Made by a program: the position numbers and the translations under genes. 64,000 bases of DNA from Chrysomallon squamiferum (taxonomy: Eukaryota; Mollusca; Gastropoda; Neomphalida; Peltospiridae), in assembly GCA_012295275.1 (NCBI GenBank), contig CM022671.1:16937956-17001955 (forward strand). The letters run 5' to 3'. Positions 10,471 through 27,424 of this stretch are shown piece by piece; within the stretch, counting starts at the first letter, position 1; every line of letters begins with the position of its first letter. The notes below the pieces were generated by a model. That model searched no databases, had not been told where the DNA came from, and worked only from the letters and a program-made list of their open reading frames with translations.

Positions 10471-12298
10471 AGTAGATGGAAGGAAGAACAAATATTGTTT
10501 TTATCTTTCTTTCTTTTCTTCTATTAGCTTGTATTTTAGAGGGTTCTTTATTATTATTATTTTTTTAATTAATTAATTAATTTATTATTATTATTATTAT
10601 TTTGAATAGCATGCAAACAAAGTCAGTAACAGTTGTAGCATTATATTAAATAACTTGGAGTCACTTGGCACTGAGACATTTAAGGAAAAAAACCCACACA
10701 GGTCACAGCATCACGTCAGTTAGTGAATTAAGCCAGGAAGACAAATCTGCTGTCTGAAATACATTTATTACAAAAAAACTTTCTATAATATAGCTGAAAA
10801 AAACAACCGAGAACCTCGGCTAAAAATTAAAGGACATAAAAACGTTACCTTTAAGAAAAAGGATTGTACTACTTTCAGGGAAGGACTGACAATGCTGCCA
10901 GTTTCGAATTATATGCATTTGTTTTCTTTTATCTTTTGTTATTTTCCTATTTCTGTCATTCTTTGTTTTGTTAGAATTAAAAAATAAAAAAGTAAAGACG
11001 GAAGAAAATAAATAAGTAAATAAATAAATAATAATAATAAATGAAAAAAAAAAACAATAATAAAAAAAAACAAAAAAAACAACTCAACAACAACAAATCA
11101 CTTTGTTGAATTGCAAATTAACGACTTCGCACCAAAGGTTACCCTGTGGTTCTTTTGGTTTGTTTTGTTAAATTCTTCACTTTTTATTTTATTTTTAGTA
11201 AATATGCCAATAATTTAAGAGCTGTAGAACAAAGTGTTTCAGTAGGTGAACAGGTGTAGAGCGTGTGTCTAGTACTGAAACGCTTCCGTTCCTAAATGTC
11301 AATGACGTTAAATCACATTCTAATGGCCGGTTAACCGCGCCATTATCTTGTCACACGGAAACGCTTTTCTGGCGGAAACCGTACAGCGACAGAAAGAATG
11401 CAGAAAGCAGAATTAAGTGAGACAAACTGACTGACCGACTGACATACACTCATTTGTGAAAACCACAACATCAACATGATCAACAACAATAATAATACTA
11501 ATGCAACAACAATAATACTAATGCAACAACAACGACAATAATACTAATGCGTATATATCGTATGATCCGTCATTACTTAAGATATATATATATATTATAA
11601 TGATGATAAACAATACTCATCATCATCATTATAATCTCACTGGATAAAAATGTAGTAGAAAAATCATGGAATAAAAAAGAAAAAAATAAATGAAAAAAAG
11701 AACACGGTACTAACTTATTTCCATTGTTAAACCAGTAAATAAATCATATTTCATTAATAATAATAATGATGATGATGATGATGATGATGATGATGTTGAT
11801 AAATTAATAATACAAATTAACAATCAGTGATAACTGAAAACAGAAGCATTATATCTTTGATACTTTATCGAAGCTCTGAGTCTTTCTTACAGTTCTGAAA
11901 ACCCAAGTTCTATATCGGAAACTCGTTTAGGACAGAAATAATGCAAATTTTATAAGTCTGTGTTATTAGCGGATTTCATCCTATAGCATCAGAGGCTCAG
12001 AACTACGTATACGGAAATAAGTCTAGCGAATTTAATTTTATCAGATTCAGTTTCATGATCTTTTTGCACGTAACTGTTGAAAGCATTTCCCGTCTTAAAA
12101 TGACAATATATATTTAATGATTTTCATTAAAGTGTATTTGTGTGAGAATAATAATAATAATAAAAAGATACAATATGTTGTTTATTTATAAACTATTGTA
12201 GCTGTTATTATTAATTTTTGGGGGCATATGTGTTTATAAGTGATGTGATATAGTCCATTAAAAAATCCCCCAAAAGTAAAAAAATACCCCCAAAATAT

Positions 12299-12337
<39 letters not shown>

Positions 12338-12687
12338 GAGTTTGTGTCTGTGTATATATGTATCGGAAAAACAACAAAATAAATAACATAAAACGTATTT
12401 AAAAGCATCTTCATTTCATATCAAGTTACGTAAGTGTAAGTGTCTGGTAACCTATACGACTGCTGTTTCAGCTCTCTCCTGTTTTACAGGCTCTCTGAAG
12501 TGACACCTGGGACATTATTAACGAGTCATTATTTTCTCTCTGTGACCGGGTGTTATTAATCAACATGCCATTTAGTATCAGTTTTGATATATAGTTCATT
12601 TCGTCTGTTAAAAATCAGCAAATGAAATATTACAGTCATAAACTAGAGCATGCATATACCTGAAATGATTGAAATGGCTGCGAAGGT

Positions 12688-12752
12688 GTATGTATGTATG
12701 TATGTATGTATGTATGTATGTATGTATGTATGTATGTATGTATGTATGTATG
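12688..12752. repeat. (TATG)n microsatellite
   Basis: Tetranucleotide TATG repeated about 16 times, with degenerate copies continuing to about 12825. Confidence 0.95.
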
Positions 12753-14106
12753 TTTGTACGTATGTATGCATGTATGCATAGGTGTATGTGTCTGTATGTT
12801 TGCATGTATGTATGAATGCATGTATCTGTGTCTATCTCTCTGACTGTATATCTGTGTATATGTATACCTTTTATTTTTATGAGTTTTTTTTTTTTTTTAA
12901 ATTAAGGAGAATAATGAAAAAATGATGGTGAAATTAAGTCATAGAACATTTGTCAGCTCAGTGTATTTCAAAATATCGTGAAATTCCACAACAAGCAAAA
13001 ACAAACAACAAAAAAACACAAACAAACAAACACAACAAAAACCCAGTCAATTAAGTTTTCTCTCTAGACAAAACTTTTAACATGGATAATTTATTTCTAC
13101 TTATTGTTTTAAACATTTTTTTTTTTTTTCCAAAAATGCGTTTGTTTTTAACACTCTTCGAAGCTAAAATTAAATATATTGTTTGGAAGATTAACAATAA
13201 ACTATAATTTCCATATAATTTCCATGAGAAAATAATTTAAACATCTGTTACGTTTTTCTCCAGAAATGCAGAAAAAATGGTGTTGGGCTTTTAGTGTTTT
13301 GCAGAGAAAAGAATATCAATAACGTTTCATCATGCTGAAGCAAACAGGGACTACGTGTAAATGTGCTTTCAAAGTACTGTTTGCATTTCAACAATTCTCG
13401 CAATTTTTATAACAATGATCTCTATCACCGAACTATGAGGTGACAAAGCTTTTTCAACACAAATACGAGAAAAGCGTTATGTTCTATCATAATCATATTC
13501 ACGTCGCATAAAACATTTTAACAGAAAACCCATGTCATGGTTTCCACTGCAAATTAGATTCTCTTGTCCAGTGTGAAACTAGTTACTAGAGCAAAAATCG
13601 TTTAACCTACTAATATTTCAACTCGTGCTGGGAGGACAGATTGATTGACAAAGCTTGTAAGTGTGGTAGGAACGTGGATCTAATCCAAAAGCGGATTTTG
13701 TTTTTTCCCCTCTGAAGTTTGAACAAAGAGAGGGAAGAGGATGGATGTTTTCAACTTTTTTTTATTAATTAATTTACCTGCGACATTAACATTTCAACCA
13801 TAAATAGTATTGTTTATACCTTCTTTTTAAATTAAATTTTTTTTTTTTTTTTTTTTGTTTTTATGTTCTTTCTTTCCGGAATTTTATTTTATTTTTTATT
13901 TTTTTTTTTCTCTTTAATTTTAGAACTCCCACTTTAAACATTAAACCGTAATCCATGGGTATAATTTATAAAATATAACTAATTATAAAAATGTTATATA
14001 AATGAATAGAGTATTTAGTTAATCTGTAATAAATATAAACAAGATAGATACAAAAAAAATTAATGTTAAATATGTGTAAATGAGTGTATGTGTTTGTGTG
14101 TTGTCT

Positions 14107-14138
<32 letters not shown>

Positions 14139-14533
14139 TCAGTGAAGATTTTGTTCAGATTTTCTGTTATGAACTGGTTCTCAGCTTTCTGAGACTGCTG
14201 CGTAATTCATCGATGAATCCCATGATATTGCTATTCATATTATTGAAAATATTATATTTTATTTTTTAAACAAAAATGCTACCTTTGTATATATGTGTCT
14301 CTGTATGTATGTGGATGTTGACTGAATGTGTGTTCGTGTCTGTGTGTGTGTCTGTCTGTCTCTCAGAGCTGACTGTGCATTTGCCTGAGTGTAGAAACAT
14401 GACCATTAAAGATCGTCAAAGACCTTTAACACAAGCTGCCCATGATTTATTTACTACCAAGGGAAATAAGAAATGTCAAATGGTCTCAAGAAATATGTCG
14501 TCATATCCGCGAAGAACGGAATAACGTTTTCAG

Positions 14534-14593
14534 ATTAGATATTTAGCACACGCTGCTGTCGTCAGTCGGCAATTCCGTTTGGAGTAAATCAAC
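14534..14593 (+). other. Possible 5' noncoding exon (plus strand)
   Basis: A 60-nt GC-richer segment lies between an acceptor-like cgttttcag and a strong donor GTAAGTA. The next plus-strand gene is the PLP enzyme, whose start codon lies in an exon preceded by an acceptor (ending 19346), so an upstream untranslated exon is expected somewhere. This is the only candidate I noticed. The link is inferred. Confidence 0.25.
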
Positions 14594-14809
14594 GTAAGTA
14601 CCTGCATCGAGGGCTGGGACGTTCTCCCTCGGGTTAAGACAGATTTATATTTTCAGTTGTTTGTGATGAAGCGTGAAACAGAATTATTAGACGTTGGTAT
14701 TACAATATGATCATTATTTTTTACAATCTATACCACTATTTTTATTTTTATTTTTGTTTTTAATGTTGTGGTTTTTTTTTGGGGGGGGGGCTGGTTGGGG
14801 CGGTTTGTA

Positions 14810-14853
<44 letters not shown>

Positions 14854-15553
14854 TTTTTATTTGACTTTCATCAGTTCGGTATCGTTATATATGAAATAAC
14901 ATTTTATTAATTAATAATAAACAAACTAGCTTAAACATAACAAACAAACAAACAAATAATTTTAAAATAAAAAAATCGTTCCTAAAAATGTTTCCAGTTG
15001 AAAAGATGTGTGTGTGTATATGTGTGTGTGGGTATGCGTGTGTTGTTGTGTGCGTGTATTCGTGTGTGCGCGCGTCTTTCTATCTCTTTATTTGTGTGTG
15101 TACATACTGGTTGATTACACACAGTGAAAATATAAACGAACACAATGAAAAATCTGTATATAAATATCGCTGATACAAAAAGCTCATTTGATTACAGAGA
15201 TAAAGGCGACCCAGCTGTTGTGATGATCAGAGTGAAAGTGTCCTTGATGAAATATATATATATATGTATATATATTAAGTAATGATGGATCATACGATAT
15301 GTACGGATTAGTATTATAACAACAGAGATATACGTTACAGGAGTGATTTTTGGTTTTTATTCTTCGCAGAAGTGATTTTTTTTGTTGTTTTTTCCAGAGT
15401 TACATTACACGTAAAAATCAATTATAATACATTTCATTTGTGAAAATAAATATTATAATAAATGAAAAATGGATAAAGAATTTTGTTGGATAAATAAAAC
15501 TTTTAGTAAAAATACTGAAACGACATTTGTAAAAATAATTTGTTTTCATTAGT

Positions 15554-15628
15554 TCATTCATGATTTTTCTCTCGCTTGATCTCTTCCATTTCGACACTTT
15601 CCATAATTCCGTTTTCGTTTTGTTTGGT
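15554..15628 (-). CDS. Candidate alternative terminal exon of the secretory gene
   Basis: A 75-nt frame lies 206 nt downstream of the signal-peptide exon. Its acceptor is ctgcccag, and in phase 0 it reads TKQNENGIMESVEMEEIKRE, ending in TGA at 15554-15556. Spliced to the signal exon it would give a 45-residue secreted peptide, acidic and with one KR pair, similar in character to the main cargo exon. The acceptor region contains an 11-bp sequence repeated three times (15637-15669), each copy offering another AG. Using the AG 8 nt upstream would open a different basic frame (LPRPNKTKTELWKVSKWKR). No homologue is recognised. Confidence 0.3.
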   Translation of the reverse strand, partial: TKQNENGIMESVEMEEIKREKNHE

Positions 15629-15834
15629 CTGGGCAGCTGGTACAGAACTGGTACAGAACTGGTACAAACGACACGACTTATTATTCCTAACAATCTTTAG
15701 TCATTTACGATCAACCAAATAACAATAACCAAATGATAACCAAATTGAAGAAATAACGTATTAAAAATCAGAAAAAAAAATAAAATAATAATAATGATCT
15801 GATAACGTAATCTAAAAAAATTAAAACAACTCAC

Positions 15835-15897
15835 CTGAACATTAATCACTGCCCAGAGAAAAATGAACTGTAAAAAGATAGCGACGAGAAACTTCAT
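15835..15897 (-). CDS. Signal-peptide exon of the secretory polyprotein gene
   Basis: The start codon at 15895-15897 opens a 21-codon exon: MKFLVAIFLQFIFLW, then AVINVQ, followed by the consensus donor CAG|GTGAGT at 15834. Lys2 and the long hydrophobic core make it a typical secretory signal peptide, with cleavage likely around the exon junction (VQA). It ends in phase 0, and both large repetitive exons (2408 and 6756) begin in phase 0 with no signal sequence of their own. Splicing would span about 9.1 kb to copy B or 13.4 kb to copy A. The joining rests on matching phase, strand and content, with no transcript seen. Confidence 0.7.
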
Positions 15898-16010
15898 GTC
15901 TTTTATGTAAGAGCGAAACAGATCGCTCCAATTTGCTCTAGAACGTTAGCCGTCTGCTTTGGCGCGCGCTTTATCTCTCTCTCTCTCTCTCTGTCTCTCT
16001 GTCTCTCCAC
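15898..16010 (-). promoter_or_regulatory. Probable promoter and 5' UTR of the secretory gene
   Basis: Reading towards the start codon there is a (GA)n tract (rc of 15974-16008), then a TATA-like gataaag at about 15969-15975, a GC-rich gcgcgcgcc, and about 70 nt of leader. A GA tract next to a core promoter is common in animals, but the element assignment is inferred. Confidence 0.3.
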
Positions 16011-16458
16011 ACTGATGCTGGTTAATAATGCAGAAAGTCCACACGCAGTTAATCTGATGCCTTCTATCAAACGTCTGACTCTAGGCTTCCTGTTTCAATC
16101 ACTAAATGAAATACCGCTGGCAAAAGGTGATTGTCGCCAATGATGTTTTCTGAAGTCTACTGCCGATTGGTGAAAATGAGACAAGAGAGAGAGAGAGAGA
16201 GACACAGTGAGTGAGAGAGTATGGGGGGGTTAAAGAAATCAATATTTCCCGTCAGGCCCAGCTGGATGCAATCACGTGCCATGATTTAGAGATGATGATT
16301 AATAAGATGAAACTTCAGGATATTGTGACAGTATATATATATATATATATATTACTAATAGTAATGTTCAAAAGCAAATCACCATAGTATTCTTCGCGTT
16401 TCTTTTAGTGATAACCGTATGTGAAAGAGCTGGAATGGAGACAAATGTCATCAAAATA

Positions 16459-16496
<38 letters not shown>

Positions 16497-16610
16497 ACAT
16501 TCATCTACGTACAAATAAACACACATACAAATAAATTAGATAGCCAAATAAATGCAAAACTTTCACAACAATTTTTATTTACAGCTGGACGGATATTTCT
16601 CAACACCAGC

Positions 16611-16656
<46 letters not shown>

Positions 16657-17148
16657 GCAACATATAATAATAATAAAAATATAAAAAATAGATCAGAATA
16701 CTGGGCATATATAATCGTGTTTCGCATTTATGTTGTTGTTTTTATTTTTTTTTTTTATTTATTTTTTTTTTAAATATTTTGGAAACAGCTGGCCTGGACA
16801 CGATTACCACTTTCTGCCATTTTTCAAAAATAAATTTGCAATTAAATGTACACACGCTTACGCACACGCGAACGAATATTAATGAAATATATGCTGTACG
16901 TGATATGTTTTCTTGGCATATTGTGCATATTATATAACCGTGCGTAAAATGAATAAATAAGATGACATTTGTATGTGCGTGTGCGTATGTTTTCATCAAA
17001 TACATATGTTGTCAAAACAGTTAACTAAATTCCGTTCTGGAACCAAATAGATTCTGGAACATAAAAGAGAAATTAAAAAATATAATCTGTATTTCATGGA
17101 TTTATTATTAGCACCTGTTACGCAACGACATATATTTTTGTATTAAAA

Positions 17149-17716
17149 TAATAATAATAAAAACAACAACAACAATAATAACAATAACAATAAACGACAA
17201 CAATAACAACAACAATAACAATAATAACAACAATAACAACAACAATAACAACAACAATAATAACAACAATAACAATAATAACAACAACAATAACAACAAC
17301 AATAATAACAATAATAACAACAATAATAACAACAACAACAATAACAACAATAACAACAATAACAACAATAACAACAATAACAACAATAATAACAATAATA
17401 ATAACAACAACAACAGCAACAATAATAACAACAACAATAATAATAATAATAATAACAACAACAGCAACAATAATAACAACAACAATAACAATAATAATAA
17501 CAACATAAATAACAATAACAACAACAACAATAATAACAATAATAATAACAACAACAATAATAACAACAATAATAACAATAACAATAATAACAACAATAAT
17601 AACAACATAAATAACAATAACAACAATAATAACAACAATAACAATAACAACAACAACAATAATAACAACATAAATAACAATAACAACAACAACAGTAATA
17701 ATAATAATAAAAATAA
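17149..17716. repeat. Mixed (AAC/AAT)n trinucleotide array
   Basis: Nearly 570 bp of interspersed AAC and AAT triplets with a few AGC and ATA variants. The minus strand reads as a poly-leucine frame, an artefact of the triplet period and not a gene. Confidence 0.95.
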
Positions 17717-18043
17717 TAAATCAGAATACGCTGCTTTAGTAAGAAAAATAACCCTGTATGAAGTTAATATAATTCACGTCTTACATAGAAGTGTAAAAAT
17801 GAGAAAAACTTGACAGTGATGTGCATAAATTAAAGAAATAAAGACACAAAAACATTTCAAACTCAATCTGATTGTCAGTTATTTACATCAGTTTTGGCTG
17901 TTTAACAAACTGAAAATTGTAGTCTTTATTCATACAGTCAGTAAAACTGAGAAAAATAGTTCCTGTCAGACGTCTTCTTCGGAATCAAATTTGTTTTCTT
18001 TCTGTCTTTATTTTTTCTCGAAGAAATATAGTTTATCATTCAA

Positions 18044-18099
<56 letters not shown>

Positions 18100-19210
18100 C
18101 ACTGTTGTTGCTGTTGATATTATTATTGCTGTTATTTTTTTATTTATTTAATTTGTCATTTAATTTAATTTATATGTTCAGTGCCCTTCACGGAACTGAT
18201 GTGTTTTGTTCCCCAAGCTGTAAAATCTGTCCCCGATTACATTAGGAGACTAAAAAAAAAAAACATTTTAAAACATAAATAAATAATAACATTTTAAATT
18301 TTTGTGTTTCTTTTCCTATTTCTATAAACGTTTTATTTATTGTTATTATCTTCTACTGCTTTTATATATATATATATTTTTTTTTTAGCTTTTTAAAAAA
18401 ATGATATATTATGACTAATCCGTAAGGCTACAAACTATACCCATCTTTTGATGTTAACAGTTAATATTTATTTATATATCACAGGTCAGAGTTCAAACGA
18501 AAAGAAGTAGGACACAAGCAGGTAAATAGTACATACATCAAACGTCGTTTATTTTGCGAGAAACACAAATACACCATGATTTAAGAATACAGTATGAAAT
18601 GACATGAGCTATTGTTATAATGAATGTATTTATAACATAGAAATAAATACCACAAAAGACAAAGATGAAATCGGAGAGAAAATAAAGAACGAAACGTGCA
18701 GCAGTTTCGTGGAGGCTTTGTCTGGAGGCCTTAGTAGGGATAACAAGATTAACATTATTATATTGTGTAGGCGTTGTACTGCCGGTATTTTAAAATGCAC
18801 TGTAGTTTTAAGAATATAAGTTTTATTATGTACATATGTACATACTGCATCAGAAAATATTATTATTATTATTTTCTTTTACATTTCATGAATAATTTCT
18901 TCTATATAATAACAAGAATAACAATTAATAAAATACATATATGCAATAATAATTAAAAAAACAAAACATTTAACCATAAATATTACTATTACTGCTACTA
19001 CTACTGCTGCTGTTACTACTTCTGTTACTGCTGCTATTATGTCTGCCATTGCTACTTTACTAATTACAGCTATTGTTACTACTACTACACTGGCAACATC
19101 AACAGCTACTAGGCCTGTATTAATTATTTTAAAAAACCCCAATAATAATAATAATAATGACAACTTTTGCAACATCAAGTAAATATATCTCATAATTTAA
19201 TATTTACGTT

Positions 19211-19300
<90 letters not shown>
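19211..19300. repeat. (CA)n(GA)n microsatellite
   Basis: Ten bases of CA followed by 80 bases of GA, ending 46 bp before the acceptor of the first coding exon of the PLP enzyme gene. Confidence 0.95.
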
Positions 19301-19303
<3 letters not shown>

Positions 19304-19364
19304 TCAATTAATTGTTTAATACTGGTTTTAGTATTTCTCGTTTCAGAATTTACCTCTTATTGCA

Positions 19365-24748
<5,384 letters not shown>

Positions 24749-24760
24749 AATCGTAATAGT

Positions 24761-24766
24761 AATAAA
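24761..24766 (+). terminator. Polyadenylation signal of the PLP enzyme gene
   Basis: AATAAA 13 nt after the stop codon; a second lies at 24804-24809 after a GAT repeat. Confidence 0.45.
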
Positions 24767-24809
24767 ATTAATGTAATAATAATAATGATGATGATGATGA
24801 TGAAATAAA

Positions 24810-26681
24810 AAATAACGAGAATATACAGCCGTTAAAAAGCAGTAGATGTTAAAAATATGCGATGTATTTCTTTTCACCTAGATGTTAGAAATTAATAGTC
24901 TGGACATTCACAGTTTTCTTCAGCAATCCAGCAGTTTTTTTTACTGATAACGAACAAAGCAAAAGAACATTTACTGGATAACTAGAAATATTTGATTATT
25001 AGAATATAGTTTAGAAAATCAGTTGTATATGATTTTTCTTTTTTCTTTACTTTTTTTTTTTTTATTATTTTTTTTTTTTTTTTTTTCAGTTGCATTTTAA
25101 ATATAGCGTTGTAGTTATGATACATAATATATTTTCTTTATTCACTTTTTAATTATTATTTTTAAAAAACTTTTATATAAACCATTGTATTATTACTTTG
25201 AAAACTAAAATCAACAAATACAGGGACAGCTGTTGTATTTCTGCCAAATTAATCCTGCAGTTTGTTTATTTGTTATTGGATTTATTTATTGCAGTTATTT
25301 TATTATGTTATGATTTTGATTTTTAAGAAAGACTATTATATGTTTGTTCATATACTTCGGTCCTAAACAATATCAGTTGAGGTAATCTGTATTTATTTGG
25401 TTTTCGTGAATGGTATAAAAGTTGTTAATTCCAGAACAGCAATCAACAGTAAAATGGCTTGCATGTCTAACAGCTGTTTTAATTAACAGAACAAACAGCA
25501 ATCACTAACCAGAGAACTTTAAATCATTAATGTCTAACAAAGTTATCAATCTCTATTTCCCTGGAGTGTTAGATCATGACAACATAACCAATATATGGTA
25601 TTGGAGTAAAGTGCCATATGGCATCATTGAGTTTCATTTCTCTGTGTATGTGGAGGAAATAAAAAAAATACCAAAAAATGCAGTAAAATTTTAATGTAGT
25701 GGTGTCAGTTTTTATCCATTGTTATTTATAATTCTGTTTAGATTATTGATCTTTGTTTGTCATTTCATAAAACAATCACAAAATATAAGTTCATCCATTC
25801 ATTTGTTAAAAAAAAAACTAAAAAAAAAACTCAGTATGGTTGCAACAAATAACAAATAAAATATTACATTAAACTTTTGTTCATATTTCATAATGTAAGA
25901 AAAAACAACTAAAACCAATATATTGCAACATGCACAGAAAACCAGAACAAAGTGTTGTAGAAAACATTTTTTTGTATTTCACAAGTTACACACAATTCAA
26001 ATCCTGGATTAAGAAATTAAATAGATTTGTATTACAGTTGACTGACTGCCAATAGAGATACTACATGCAATAGCACTATAGTTAAAACTGATACCTGTTC
26101 TATTTTCAGTTATTTGGTAACTAGAGATGACGTGTTTTGCGGCATTTTCCACTTTTGTGGATTTGATAATCTACTTAGAATATAAAATAAACAATGAGAA
26201 GTAGTAAATAATTCAGAGATAAAAATAAATACATTTCCAAAGCCAGGTTTCTACCAGTTTGTGCAAATCTGGAAAACTATGGAGAAGTTGATTTCACATA
26301 AGCAGATGTGAATGTTAAATGTATTGAAAATGTCAAATATTTTTTAAACACATCTTTTTACACATCAGGAAACAATTTACTACTTGTGTGTTCAGTGACT
26401 GTACATTTTCCCAATCTTTTCTTTCTTCCATGCTTTTCAGAGCCTTGAAACAAACAGAGTGTGGTCCATTCTTTATAAACTTCATTAATAAGGAGAAGTT
26501 TTAGTACAAATGTGGATAATTTTACCCCTTTGCAGCATGTACTGTGAACCAGAACAAGAAAAAAAGGAAAGACATTTTACTAGGTCAAACAAAATTTAAT
26601 TTTAAATATATAACATTATTTTAATATTAAAGGTGATAAAAATTCTGTTCTGATGTTGGAAACGTTTTCATGAGTAACATA
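24810..26681. other. Intergenic AT-rich region
   Basis: No exon-like or RNA-gene signal recognised. Homopolymer T tracts lie near 25049-25086. It separates the PLP enzyme gene (plus) from the convergent scaffold gene (minus). Confidence 0.5.
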
Positions 26682-27422
26682 CCGTATATACTTGTGTACA
26701 AGGCGACCTTATGTATAAGTCAATGTGTATTTTAAGACCAAAAATTGCGTCATTTTAGGTATTACTTGTGTATAAGTCGACTGTAGATTCCAGGCACCGT
26801 CACTATTTTTAGACCAGTGCCATGAAGGCCTACATTGTACGCCTACTGTAACATAACTTGCACGAACATACCATAATAACGTAAATGCATGTATTACACG
26901 AGCTATAGCCTAAATGTATCATAAATAGTATCTCTTTAATGTAATAGGTCTAACATGGAGACCTAACTTACTGTTATATTTAGCTGTTCTATGACTTACA
27001 AAATTTGTCGGTAGTGGATATTAATGACAATTGCAATATTATTTCACCAAATTCTTTACAATTAAACAAGTGAGTTTTGTTTATGAAATTAGGACTGATA
27101 TTTAGTGCAATTTGGCAGAAGTCTGCATTCCTAGATCATTGCAAGACACTGTAAGGCATAACGCCGTACTGACGGTTTTCTCGCTTTAAAATGTATTTTT
27201 ATGTCATTAAACAGAAGAATATCATGTTTTACCTTCATATTTGGTTTTGTTATTTAATTTTTCAAAATTTTTTATACGATAAAATTATATTTTTGAAAAA
27301 ATAGTCAAAATGGCGACTCTTCGGCAACAGCTACAAAAGCATTACCTATGTATAAGTCGACCCCCAAAATATTACCTTAATATAGTCTCCCAAAAATTCG
27401 ACTTATACACAAGTATATACGG
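26682..27422. mobile_element. TA-flanked inverted-repeat DNA transposon, non-autonomous
   Basis: The left end CCGTATATACTTGTGTA matches the reverse complement of the right end (tacacaagtatatacgg). The terminal inverted repeats extend about 26 bp with two or three mismatches, and each end is flanked by TA (26680-26681, 27423-27424). Internal copies of tataagtcgac occur near 26775 and 27352 as subterminal repeats. A TA duplication fits the Tc1/mariner/pogo group. At 741 bp with no transposase frame, it is non-autonomous (MITE-like). A short frame with MATLRQQLQK near the right end is not recognised. Confidence 0.75.
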
Positions 27423-27424
27423 TA

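Larger units (their letters stand above)
8333..15553 (-). other. Large intron of the secretory gene
   Basis: About 7.2 kb without convincing coding sequence on the minus strand. It holds many simple repeats: (AT)n at 8630-8664, (GA)n at 9114-9203, (TTTA)n(TTA)n at about 10352-10435, (GAT)n near 11767, (GA)n at 12301-12334, (TATG)n at 12688-12752, (GT)n near 14113 and (ATT)n near 14815. It also holds an inverted pair of about 65-bp segments (11537-11598, 15251-15320) and a possible plus-strand noncoding exon at 14534-14593. Confidence 0.5.
16011..19346. other. Intergenic or upstream-intron region
   Basis: No convincing coding sequence. It contains (AT)n near 16331, (AC)n at 16469-16494, (AAC)n at 16611-16655, a 570-bp mixed (AAC/AAT)n array, (ATT)n at 18044-18099 and (CA)n(GA)n at 19211-19300. 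Divergent transcription from the secretory gene (minus) and the PLP enzyme gene (plus) would start in or near this interval. Confidence 0.5.

Noticed and set aside
17108-17692. 194-residue poly-leucine frame on the minus strand
   Set aside because: Pure product of the (AAC/AAT)n array.
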